Origin: an uncultured Cuneatibacter sp.
GTDB taxonomy: Bacteria; Bacillota; Clostridia; Lachnospirales; Lachnospiraceae
Direction: 5' to 3'
DNA length: 7,607 nt
NCBI GenBank assembly: GCA_934234215.1
Contig: CAKQHB010000041.1
Span: 1 to 7,607, forward strand
The notes under the pieces were generated by a model. That model made no database searches. It had not been told where the DNA came from and saw nothing but the letters and a program-made list of their open reading frames with translations. This document shows, piece by piece, positions 1-6,064 of this stretch (the first letter of the stretch is position 1; each line of letters opens with the position of its first letter). The position numbers were made by a program, and so were the translations under genes.

Positions 1-700
1 CAGCTAACAGCACGGTCTCACCATAGAACAACATGGCTGCAAATAAAACTGCAGCGCAGAAAATAAGCAGTCTCTTTACCGCAAGCTGCCATCTTCCGTT
101 CGGCGTCGTAAAGACAACTTCCTGCAGACCGTTTCCGATGTCTGCTGTCAGCACTTTAATTAACAGCAGAATCCAAATCATGATCAGGTATTCCGCACCC
201 GGATACTGTATCAATGCTTCCACACCGAGATACTGATCCATCTGCAGTGAAACATCCTCCAGCGGCAGAAAATCTTTCGCCGTCTTTCTCAGATTTCGCT
301 GGGAGAACGATCCCTGCTTGGAAAACAGCGACAGCACACCCAATGTTTTCGCATTTTCCTGCACCTTCTCCAGATATGCCGGATATTCTGCAAAATATTT
401 CAGGTACGGCTGAACATACTCTTTGCGTGCATAATATTCGACATCATAATTTCCCGTTGTCTCATATTCTGCAATCTTCGATTCACAGTCTGCCAGCGCT
501 TCCGATGGCTCCATCGTCTCGTACTGTGCCAGCAGGACTTTGTACTCCTCCAGCAGTTCCTCGGTGCTGCCGTCCGCATATGCTGCGACAGAACCATAGG
601 TGGTCTTCTGCTCTTGATAAAAGCAGAAAACATTTCCGACCAGCAACAATGCCAACGCCAACCATAATTTCCATTCTCGAATGACTCTTTTTAGTTCCAT
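1..700 (-). CDS. Partial membrane protein, ABC-2-type permease-like (N-terminal 233 residues)
   Basis: The reading frame is open from an ATG at 700 to the left edge, so the C-terminal part is missing. The start is set by AGGAGG at 707-712, six bases before the ATG. The visible 233 residues show a basic N-terminus (MELKRVIREWK), a membrane segment at about 11-28, a hydrophilic and probably extracytoplasmic stretch at about 29-168 rich in Glu, Tyr and Lys, a second membrane segment at 171-188, a short cytoplasmic-type loop with the motif EVVFTTPNGRWQLAVKR (194-210), and a third hydrophobic segment from 211 onward. A single helix, a long external loop, and then a loop of the form TTPNGR before the next helix is the layout of ABC-2-type exporter permeases, in which this loop faces the ATPase. 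It lies 47 bases after the second lipoprotein gene and is probably cotranscribed with it. No ATPase gene is visible; one could lie beyond the left edge. The family call is inference from topology and one motif. The coding call is firm. Confidence 0.75.
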   Translation of the reverse strand, partial: MELKRVIREWKLWLALALLLVGNVFCFYQEQKTTYGSVAAYADGSTEELLEEYKVLLAQYETMEPSEALADCESKIAEYETTGNYDVEYYARKEYVQPYLKYFAEYPAYLEKVQENAKTLGVLSLFSKQGSFSQRNLRKTAKDFLPLEDVSLQMDQYLGVEALIQYPGAEYLIMIWILLLIKVLTADIGNGLQEVVFTTPNGRWQLAVKRLLIFCAAVLFAAMLFYGETVLLA

Positions 701-706
701 GTCTGC

Positions 707-712
707 CCTCCT
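707..712 (-). promoter_or_regulatory. Shine-Dalgarno site of the permease-like gene
   Basis: Minus-strand AGGAGG lies six bases before the ATG at 700. Part of it falls in the 3' arm of a possible 5-bp hairpin (TGCCC at 719-723 with GGGCA at 704-708). Confidence 0.75.
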
Positions 713-747
713 GAAAGCGGGCATTTCGATTCCGCTCTAACTTTGTT

Positions 748-1914
748 TTAATCTGTGAAAGTTTTTTCGTAGTAATGAATCTCGCCATTTCCAATATCGG
801 ATTTATTGACGATGTGATATGTTTGAATGATTGTATTTTCTGTGATGTTCTCACCCATAAAAACGATCTGATCTTGCAATGTAATACGACTGATAAATTC
901 GTATTCTTTTTCAAATCCGTCCCGAATCCGATCAACCACATTTCCATCTGTATCGCAAACGATATACTCTCCAGTATTTTCTTCACTTGTATTCGCTACA
1001 TACAACCATGTCCCATCGTAGGTCATACAACCAGCATACGGAATTAAAATCACCGATTCTTCTCCTGTGTCTAAATCGAACACAAACAATTTATCATTTG
1101 CTTTTTTATCTTGATACCTTGTATAATATAATTTGTTGTCTGCAACAACTGCACTAATCACTGCATCTGTCTCAAAAAGCAATGAGTCTTTCCTGCTCTC
1201 TTCGTCATATGCAAAAATGCGGCTTCGTGCTTCTCCTGTCCGATATTCCACGATTTCATAATAAACCGTTCCCTGATCATATACGACATCATATAAACGA
1301 TGCTCTTTCCAATCAGTATCTTCATTATTCATTCGAATCAGTTCTGCAGTTCCGTCTTTCAGGGACACCCGGTAAACGCCATCTACATCGCTGCCATTTC
1401 GATCCTGTTCATAAGACATATGTACATAGCAATGATCTCCTACCACGATAGAAGACATGACTGAGTCAGCAACACGATCTCCGAAAAATCCACAGACCTT
1501 TTCCCGTCCGCTTCCATCCAGGTTTACAGAATACAAGGATGCACTAGCCCCATACCCGCACCACAGATATAGTTTCTCACCATGTTTCTGCAGAGATGCC
1601 TCCACAGGGTGTTTGAACCACGCATCACAAGTTTCATCTGCGTGCATGCAATTTGCTTTACTGCACAGAGGAACGCATACATCACTCTCCAGATTCCAAT
1701 ATTCCAGAATAGAACCATTATCCGATCCACCACGAAAAGCGCCAGTTGTAAACAGATAGACCCCACCCTCTGCACTTTCCGGTGCGACTGCTCCAACTGT
1801 CTTTGCAAAGCCTGATACCTGTTTCGTGTCGTCTGATTTTGTTTCTGTCTGATTGCATGCTGTCAGACAAAAAAACACAAGTAATATAGCAATGCTCTTG
1901 ATTCGTCTCTTCAT
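748..1914 (-). CDS. Lipoprotein with predicted beta-propeller-like repeats (downstream paralogue)
   Basis: This is a 388-residue predicted lipoprotein. The signal peptide MKRRIKSIAILLVFFCLTAC ends in the lipobox LTAC, so Cys20 should be lipidated and the protein anchored to the outer face of the membrane. An in-frame ATG at 1935 is less likely to be the start, because that extension (MERGGFF) is encoded by the ribosome binding site itself: AGGAGG lies six bases before the ATG at 1914. Residues 84-96 carry LCSKANCMHADETC, a C-x4-C-x-H-x4-C arrangement, with a further Cys at 119 in LWCG. The rest consists of strand-turn-strand units such as KLYLWCG, TVYYEIV, KLYYTRY, KLFVFDLDTG and WLYVANT, which suggests a beta-propeller or similar repeat fold. 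It is closely related to the gene immediately upstream, 24 bases away, and so is a tandem duplicate. I do not recognise a defined function. Its position before a permease-like gene suggests a surface partner of a transporter, which is inference. Confidence 0.88.
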   Translation of the reverse strand: MKRRIKSIAILLVFFCLTACNQTETKSDDTKQVSGFAKTVGAVAPESAEGGVYLFTTGAFRGGSDNGSILEYWNLESDVCVPLCSKANCMHADETCDAWFKHPVEASLQKHGEKLYLWCGYGASASLYSVNLDGSGREKVCGFFGDRVADSVMSSIVVGDHCYVHMSYEQDRNGSDVDGVYRVSLKDGTAELIRMNNEDTDWKEHRLYDVVYDQGTVYYEIVEYRTGEARSRIFAYDEESRKDSLLFETDAVISAVVADNKLYYTRYQDKKANDKLFVFDLDTGEESVILIPYAGCMTYDGTWLYVANTSEENTGEYIVCDTDGNVVDRIRDGFEKEYEFISRITLQDQIVFMGENITENTIIQTYHIVNKSDIGNGEIHYYEKTFTD

Positions 1915-1920
1915 AAAAAA

Positions 1921-1926
1921 TCCTCC
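1921..1926 (-). promoter_or_regulatory. Shine-Dalgarno site that fixes the start of the downstream lipoprotein
   Basis: The minus strand reads GAGGAGGATTTTTT before the ATG at 1914, giving an ideal spacing. The upstream in-frame ATG at 1935 would place this site inside the coding region, so 1914 is preferred. Confidence 0.8.
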
Positions 1927-1938
1927 TCTTTCCAACTT

Positions 1939-3090
1939 TTAGTTTTCTATCGTGATTTCGTGGTAAGGAATTGGATCTTTTCCAATGTCCGATTTCTCAA
2001 TAACGTGATATCTGTTTACGGTTGTGTTATCATCTTTAAAACTTTGTCTCATAAATACAATCTGATCCGTTGTTGTCGAATAGGCTGTTGCGTTGGTGGA
2101 ATCTTGCTCAAAGCCATCTTCTATCTGAGCAATCACATCTCCATCCAGATCACATACGGTACAAATCATTCCATTGTCTTCTTTTACCTTCGCAATGTAC
2201 ATCCATTTTCCATCGTAAGTCAGCCCACCTGCATGAGGAACAGATAATTCTCTTTCCTGTCCTGTTTCCAGATCAACAACAAACAATGTCTCCTTTGCAC
2301 TCTCATCATATTCTTTTGTATAATACAGCTTATTATCTGCAACAAACTCGGAGATGATATCATTCACCTCATAAAGCAAGGTATCTTCACCGCTTTTTTC
2401 ATTATATCGGTATAATAAACTTCTCGCCTCCCCTGTCCGGTATTGCTGGATTACATAATAAACCATTCCATCATCATAAACGACATCTTCCATCCGATAT
2501 TCCTTCCACCCCGGTTCTTCGTTATTCATCCGAATCAACTTTGCTTTTCCGGTTTTGGAATCCATCTGATAAAGACCTTTTACATCACTGCCTGCTCGAT
2601 CCTGACCAAAAGACGCATTTAGATAACAATATTTTCCCGCAAAAACTGAAGAAGAAATCCACTGTGGAATTTTATCGTCCGAGGAAAAAGTACAAACCTT
2701 TTCCCGCCCTGTTCCATCCAAATTTTCAGAATATAGGGAAAAACTTCGAAATCCACACCAAATATAAAGCTTATCGCCGTATCTCTGCAGCGTCGATACA
2801 TCTGGATCTTTAAACCACGCATTACAGGTTTCGTCAGTGTGCATGCAATTCGCCTTATTACATAGGGGAACGCTGATATCATCTTCAAAATTCCAATAAT
2901 AAAGAAATCCTCCCTCTGGGTTCCATGGGAAAACATATACTCCGCCATCCGCACTCTCAGGACCTACTGATCCGGACATTTTAGCAAAGCCCGGCGTCTG
3001 CGCTACCTCTTTCGTGGCGTCTTTTCCCTTTCCGCAAGCTGCCAAACATAATGTCAATAATACAACCGCACCCCATACTCTTTTTCTCAT
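1939..3090 (-). CDS. Lipoprotein with predicted beta-propeller-like repeats (upstream paralogue)
   Basis: This is a 383-residue predicted lipoprotein. The signal peptide MRKRVWGAVVLLTLCLAAC has the lipobox LAAC with Cys19 as the predicted lipidation site. A GTG at 3096 is in frame but only one base from AGGAGG (3098-3103), while the ATG at 3090 is seven bases away, so the ATG is chosen. The protein matches the downstream lipoprotein over its whole mature length. Shared blocks are GFAK.....PESA.GGVY, PLCNKANCMHTDETCNAWF at 75-93 (C77, C82, H84, C89), LDGTGREKVC, LIRMNNE, YRTGEAR, ADNKLYYT and TYDGKWMYIA. The repeated Y-Y/D-G-turn units suggest a beta-propeller or similar beta-repeat domain. 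It is the first gene of the operon and follows a long leader with a terminator hairpin just before its ribosome binding site, so expression may be controlled by attenuation. The function is not recognised. Lipoproteins of this kind are, to my knowledge, common as uncharacterised proteins in Clostridia. Confidence 0.88.
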   Translation of the reverse strand: MRKRVWGAVVLLTLCLAACGKGKDATKEVAQTPGFAKMSGSVGPESADGGVYVFPWNPEGGFLYYWNFEDDISVPLCNKANCMHTDETCNAWFKDPDVSTLQRYGDKLYIWCGFRSFSLYSENLDGTGREKVCTFSSDDKIPQWISSSVFAGKYCYLNASFGQDRAGSDVKGLYQMDSKTGKAKLIRMNNEEPGWKEYRMEDVVYDDGMVYYVIQQYRTGEARSLLYRYNEKSGEDTLLYEVNDIISEFVADNKLYYTKEYDESAKETLFVVDLETGQERELSVPHAGGLTYDGKWMYIAKVKEDNGMICTVCDLDGDVIAQIEDGFEQDSTNATAYSTTTDQIVFMRQSFKDDNTTVNRYHVIEKSDIGKDPIPYHEITIEN

Positions 3091-3097
3091 CTTCACC

Positions 3098-3103
3098 CCT
3101 CCT
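3098..3103 (-). promoter_or_regulatory. Shine-Dalgarno site of the upstream lipoprotein gene
   Basis: Minus-strand AGGAGG lies seven bases before the ATG at 3090 and only two bases after the U-tract of the leader terminator. This close packing is typical of attenuation-controlled leaders, and it decides for the ATG at 3090 over the GTG at 3096. Confidence 0.8.
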
Positions 3104-3105
3104 GA

Positions 3106-3150
3106 AGAAAAACAAAAAGGCGAACGGAAGCAGGCATTCTTCCATTCGCC
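3106..3150 (-). terminator. Intrinsic terminator inside the leader of the lipoprotein operon (candidate attenuator)
   Basis: On the minus strand the arm GGCGAATGGAAG (3150-3139) pairs with CTTCCGTTCGCC (3130-3119) across an 8-base loop. This gives 12 pairs including one G-U, and the U-rich tract TTTTTGTTTTT follows. No gene lies between this hairpin and the promoter at 3240-3267, so it does not end an upstream coding gene. It sits in the 5' leader, immediately before the ribosome binding site of the first lipoprotein. Confidence 0.75.
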
Positions 3151-3189
3151 CTAAACGATCACTCCCTAAGCGAATGTTTCAAATCCGCT
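3143..3189 (-). promoter_or_regulatory. Candidate antiterminator and anti-antiterminator pairings in the leader
   Basis: Minus-strand CATTCGC (3176-3170) is perfectly complementary to GCGAATG (3149-3143), which is part of the terminator's 5' arm, so the two helices cannot coexist. CATTCGC can itself be sequestered further upstream: AGCGGA (3189-3184) pairs with TTCGCT (3174-3169), with one G-U pair. Three mutually exclusive helices in this order resemble a transcription attenuator or riboswitch expression platform. I do not recognise a known riboswitch or T-box core here. The pairing is seen in the sequence; the regulatory role is inference. Confidence 0.45.
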
Positions 3190-3239
3190 ATTTTATGGTC
3201 TGTTACTACTATCGGTGTTCTCTTCTACTTTATATTTAT

Positions 3240-3267
3240 ATAATACCAAATCTCCAGGGGAGTGCAA
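3240..3267 (-). promoter_or_regulatory. Sigma-A-type promoter of the lipoprotein operon
   Basis: On the minus strand, -35 TTGCAC (3267-3262), a 16-base spacer and -10 TATTAT (3245-3240) are preceded by TGG, which forms an extended -10 box. The predicted start near 3233 gives a leader of about 140 bases before the ATG at 3090. Confidence 0.7.
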
Positions 3268-3299
3268 GTGTTTTTTGGAATAAATAGAATCCCGTGAAG

Positions 3300-3390
3300 T
3301 AAAAATAGAATCCTGCTCCGCAGTGCGATCCGCGCGGAGTGCTTTTTTGCATTATAGGAAATGCGACGCAATTTCCTATAATGCAAAAAA
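3300..3390. repeat. Modular palindromic repeat element, short copy A
   Basis: This copy starts with TAAAAATAGAATCCTGC and contains a small triloop hairpin (CTGC, TCC, GCAG at 3313-3323). An imperfect hairpin follows (GCGATCC and GGAGTGC around loop GCGC, 3325-3342), then T6, then a long palindrome (3343-3390) with 19-base arms, TTTTTTGCATTATAGGAAA and its exact complement, around TGCGACGCAA. A longer copy in the same orientation is at 7438-7578. Relative to it, copy A lacks about 50 internal bases. It carries no open reading frame that I can support. Its role is unknown; a mobile or REP-like palindromic element is one reading. Confidence 0.75.
3325..3348 (+). terminator. Possible plus-strand terminator within repeat copy A
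   Basis: GCGATCC and GGAGTGC form a 7-position stem with one A-G mismatch and one G-U pair around loop GCGC, followed by six T. It would stop transcription entering from the left. No plus-strand gene is seen there, so the function is uncertain. Confidence 0.35.
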
Positions 3391-3420
3391 AGAGACCATC
3401 ACCATCCGGTAATGATCTCT
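3385..3420 (-). terminator. Intrinsic terminator of rpsU
   Basis: On the minus strand AGAGATCATTACC pairs with GGTGATGGTCTCT around loop GGAT. This gives 13 pairs with two G-U pairs, followed by seven T. It begins 14 bases after the rpsU stop codon. Its U-tract is shared with the terminal A/T run of repeat copy A. Confidence 0.85.
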
Positions 3421-3434
3421 CGTGGGTTAGTATA

Positions 3435-3611
3435 TTAGTTATACTTACGCTTTCTTGCAGCTTCAGACTTCTTCTTACGTCTTACGCTGGGCTTCTCATA
3501 GTGCTCTCTCTTACGAATCTCCTGCTGAATACCAGCCTTTGCGCAATTTCTCTTAAAACGACGTAAAGCACTATCTAAACTCTCGTTCTCTTTTACGATT
3601 ACGTTTGACAT
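3435..3611 (-). CDS. rpsU: 30S ribosomal protein bS21
   Basis: This 58-residue protein reads MSNVIVKENESLDSALRRFK at its start and ends in the very basic tail RRKKKSEAARKRKYN. This is the canonical size and sequence pattern of bS21, a small subunit protein bound near the 3' end of 16S rRNA that helps translation initiation. The ATG at 3611 is chosen because the family starts at MSNVIV and a purine-rich GGGAGG lies about 11 bases upstream. The frame extends further upstream, but that extension has no family support. The gene appears to be a single-gene unit, with a near-consensus promoter 69 bases upstream and a strong terminator just downstream. Read-through from serA could add to its expression, since I see no terminator between them. 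Confidence 0.96.
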   Translation of the reverse strand: MSNVIVKENESLDSALRRFKRNCAKAGIQQEIRKREHYEKPSVRRKKKSEAARKRKYN

Positions 3612-3679
3612 CTCTCTCTCAACCTCCCTCCAGTTGTGGATTGTGCTAATACAACTGTAGGCATTTTTGCACAAAGAAT

Positions 3680-3707
3680 ATTATACCACATATTCAGAAT
3701 ACGTCAA
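3680..3707 (-). promoter_or_regulatory. Strong sigma-A-type promoter of rpsU
   Basis: On the minus strand, -35 TTGACG (3707-3702), a 16-base spacer and a perfect -10 TATAAT (3685-3680) are preceded by TGG as an extended -10. It lies 23 bases after the serA stop codon and gives a leader of about 60 bases before rpsU. Confidence 0.8.
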
Positions 3708-3729
3708 CTCTTTTTTGAAAAAAATTGCG

Positions 3730-4911
3730 TTATTCATGGCAAATAAGGTGAACGCGGAGAACACCGGGAATTGTTTCTAACTGAGCCTTCATTTCTGCAG
3801 GGGCAGGAGCATCCGCTTCCACGATGGTGACAGCATTTCCACCGCGGGATTTGTTTGTCAGCATATCGATGTTGATCTGTCTCTCACCAAAAGCGGCGGT
3901 CAGGGACGAGATCATGGCAGGAATGTTCTCATGCAGGATTACAAAACGGATCGAGCTGGGCTGATAGGGAATTTCCACGTTGGGGAAATTGACGCTGTTG
4001 CGGATATTGCCGTCTGTCAGGAAGGCATCCAGCTGCTTTGCGGCCATAGCGGCACAGTTCTCTTCTGCTTCTGCGGTGGATGCACCGAGATGGGGCAATG
4101 CAATGATACCGGGAACGCCGAGAAGCTCATCAGCGGCGAAGTCTGTGACGTAGCTGCTGATAGCACCGCTCTCCAGAGCAGCCTTTACTGCTACAGGATC
4201 AATCAGATCACCGCGGGCCATATTGATGAGTTTGACACCGGGTTTCATCATAGCGATGGTGTCTGCACAGATCATGCCCTTCGTTTCCGATGTTGCCGGA
4301 ACGTGAAGGGTGATGTAATCGGCATTCCGATAGATTTCTTCATAGGAAGCAGCCTTTTCGATGTGATGGCTCAGATTCCATGCCGCATCTACAGACAAAA
4401 ACGGATCGCAGCCGATGACATTCATGCCGAGGTGGGTTGCTGCATTGGCGACCAGACCGCCGATGGCACCCAGACCGATGACACCCAGCGTTTTCCCGGC
4501 AACCTCACAGCCGCCAAACTGAGATTTCCCCTTTTCTACAGCCTTGGAAAGCCCCTCAGAGCCTTTTAACGTCTGTATCCAGTTTGCTCCCTGCACGATC
4601 TTTCGGGAGGCCAGGAACAGCGCTGAGAGGGTCAGCTCTTTGACGCTGTTTGCATTTGCCCCTGGCGTGTTGAAGACAACGATTCCTTCGGCGTTGCAGC
4701 GATCAAGGGGAATGTTGTTGACACCGGCGCCGCATCTGGCGATGGCAACAAGGCTTTCCGGAAATGCCATATCGTGCATGGCGGCAGAGCGAACGAGGAT
4801 TGCATCCGGGGAGGCAAACTCTGTTCCGGTTTCATAGCGGTCAGGGTCCAGCTTTTCCAGACCGGCAGCAGCGATATTGTTCAGCAGTTGAATGTTCTTT
4901 TTCAGTTCCAT
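3730..4911 (-). CDS. serA: D-3-phosphoglycerate dehydrogenase, short form with C-terminal ACT domain
   Basis: This enzyme oxidises 3-phosphoglycerate to 3-phosphohydroxypyruvate with NAD, the first committed step of serine synthesis in the cytoplasm. The 393-residue protein has a substrate-binding N-terminal part with RCGAGVNNI (59-67), then the NAD-binding Rossmann domain with GLGAIG (146-151) and an acidic residue at the end of the second strand (CDP, D169). The family's catalytic residues are placed at R233 (NMARGDLID), E262 (DFAADELLG) and H274 (PHLGAST). An ACT domain, usually the serine-sensing module, spans about 322-393. The segment between E262 and H274 is shorter than in the E. coli enzyme, a form I associate with Clostridia. 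The start at 4911 lies six bases after the serC stop. The ribosome binding site AAGGAGG is inside the end of serC, at a rather long spacing of 12 bases. The tight spacing shows an operon with serC. Confidence 0.94.
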   Translation of the reverse strand: MELKKNIQLLNNIAAAGLEKLDPDRYETGTEFASPDAILVRSAAMHDMAFPESLVAIARCGAGVNNIPLDRCNAEGIVVFNTPGANANSVKELTLSALFLASRKIVQGANWIQTLKGSEGLSKAVEKGKSQFGGCEVAGKTLGVIGLGAIGGLVANAATHLGMNVIGCDPFLSVDAAWNLSHHIEKAASYEEIYRNADYITLHVPATSETKGMICADTIAMMKPGVKLINMARGDLIDPVAVKAALESGAISSYVTDFAADELLGVPGIIALPHLGASTAEAEENCAAMAAKQLDAFLTDGNIRNSVNFPNVEIPYQPSSIRFVILHENIPAMISSLTAAFGERQINIDMLTNKSRGGNAVTIVEADAPAPAEMKAQLETIPGVLRVHLICHE

Positions 4912-4917
4912 ATCTCA

Positions 4918-6012
4918 TCAGACCTCCTTCGGATTTTGTGCGGCAAACTGTTTTAGAAAAGCGATGAGTGCTTCCACCCCTTCATACGGCATGGCATTGT
5001 AGATAGAGGCACGCATGCCGCCTACAGAGCGATGACCTTTCAGATTTTTCAGACCGGCAGCGGAGGCTTCTGCGGCAAACTTTTTGTCCAGATCGGGATT
5101 ACCAGTCACAAAGGTTACATTCATGAGGGAGCGGCTTTCCTTCTGAACCGGGGCGTGATAATAGGACTGGCTGTCCAGATAATCGTATAACAGCGCTGCC
5201 TTTTTCACATTCTTTTCTTTCATGACAGACAGTCCGCCCATGTCTAGCAGCCATTCATACACAAGCTTTGCAATGTAGATTGGATAACAGGGCGGTGTGT
5301 TGTACATGGAGTCATTGTCCGCCATCGTCTTCCAGTCCAGCATCGTTGGAATGTGGGGATCTGCCAGTCCGAGGAGGTCTTCCCGCACGATAACGAGGGT
5401 CATACCAGCCGGAGCCATGTTCTTTTGCGCACCTGCATAAATCACGCCGAAACGACTCACATCCACCGGCTCCGACAGGATGCAGGAGGACAGATCAGCA
5501 ACCAGCGGAACGTCTCCGGTGTCCGGAATATCCGGGTATCTGGTGCCATAGATCGTGTTATTGTAACAAATGTGAACATACGAAGCATCGGGATGTACCA
5601 GATCCTTTGTAACAACGGGAATCCGGTCAAAGTTGGTATCTTTGGATGTGGCGATACAGGAGACATCATAGCCCATCTTCTGCGCTTCCTTGAATGCTTT
5701 TCCGGAAAATTGTCCGCTGACAACGTAATCGGCCTTGCCGGTTCTGCCGATGAGGTTCATAGGAACGGCGGAAAACTGCGTGGAAGCTCCGCCCTGAAGG
5801 AACAGAACTTTGTAGTTGTCCGGAATGTGCATCAGCTCGCGCAGACTTCGCTCTGCACCACGGATGATGGCATCATATTCCGGGGAACGGTGTGACATTT
5901 CCATGACAGACATCCCGGAATCTTCGTAACAAACGAGTTGTGAGGCTGCTTTTTCCAGGACGGGAAGCGGCAGCATCGATGGACCAGCAGAAAAGTTGTA
6001 GACACGATTCAT
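4918..6012 (-). CDS. serC: Phosphoserine aminotransferase
   Basis: This PLP enzyme transfers the amino group of glutamate to 3-phosphohydroxypyruvate, making 3-phosphoserine, the second step of serine synthesis. The family's enzymes also act on a pyridoxal-pathway intermediate in some bacteria. The start MNRVYNFSAGPSMLP is the classic SerC N-terminus. The PLP-binding lysine is K197 in GAQKNMAPAG, the cofactor aspartate is D173 in VADLSS, and the phosphate-binding C-terminal block is GHRSVGGMRASIYNA (326-340). At 364 residues it has the usual family length. The ATG at 6012 is chosen because GGAGG lies five bases before it; an in-frame ATG at 6024 would overlap that site. The gene lies between the DUF1015 gene, 52 bases upstream, and serA, six bases downstream. 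Confidence 0.95.
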   Translation of the reverse strand: MNRVYNFSAGPSMLPLPVLEKAASQLVCYEDSGMSVMEMSHRSPEYDAIIRGAERSLRELMHIPDNYKVLFLQGGASTQFSAVPMNLIGRTGKADYVVSGQFSGKAFKEAQKMGYDVSCIATSKDTNFDRIPVVTKDLVHPDASYVHICYNNTIYGTRYPDIPDTGDVPLVADLSSCILSEPVDVSRFGVIYAGAQKNMAPAGMTLVIVREDLLGLADPHIPTMLDWKTMADNDSMYNTPPCYPIYIAKLVYEWLLDMGGLSVMKEKNVKKAALLYDYLDSQSYYHAPVQKESRSLMNVTFVTGNPDLDKKFAAEASAAGLKNLKGHRSVGGMRASIYNAMPYEGVEALIAFLKQFAAQNPKEV

Positions 6013-6027
6013 AAAATCCTCCATTCC

Positions 6028-6045
6028 GGAGCGTTCCTTCGCTCC
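6028..6045 (-). other. Small intercistronic hairpin before serC
   Basis: In the DUF1015-serC gap, minus-strand GGAGCG and CGCTCC form a perfect 6-bp stem around loop AAGGAA. No U-tract follows, so it is not an intrinsic terminator. It could influence mRNA stability or the relative expression of the two genes, which is inference. Confidence 0.35.
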
Positions 6046-6064
6046 AATTTCTGATTCTGTAGTT

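Noticed and set aside
2981..3145. A 54-residue minus-strand frame starting ATGGAAGAATGCCTG within the leader hairpin and overlapping the first lipoprotein out of frame.
   Set aside because: Its start is in the terminator stem, its early codons are made by the U-tract (a run of Phe and Leu), and most of it is an off-frame reading of the lipoprotein gene.
3931..4569. A long plus-strand open frame of 212 codons opposite serA.
   Set aside because: It lies wholly antisense to a firmly identified gene, resembles no family I know, and is explained by the codon bias of serA. The plus-strand frames at 214-684 and 5353-5895 are rejected for the same reason.
4911..4920. A minimal ATG-AGA-TAA frame overlapping the serC stop codon, closer to the AAGGAGG than the serA start.
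   Set aside because: It encodes only two residues. It may be chance, and the serA start at 4911 is supported by the family's N-terminus.
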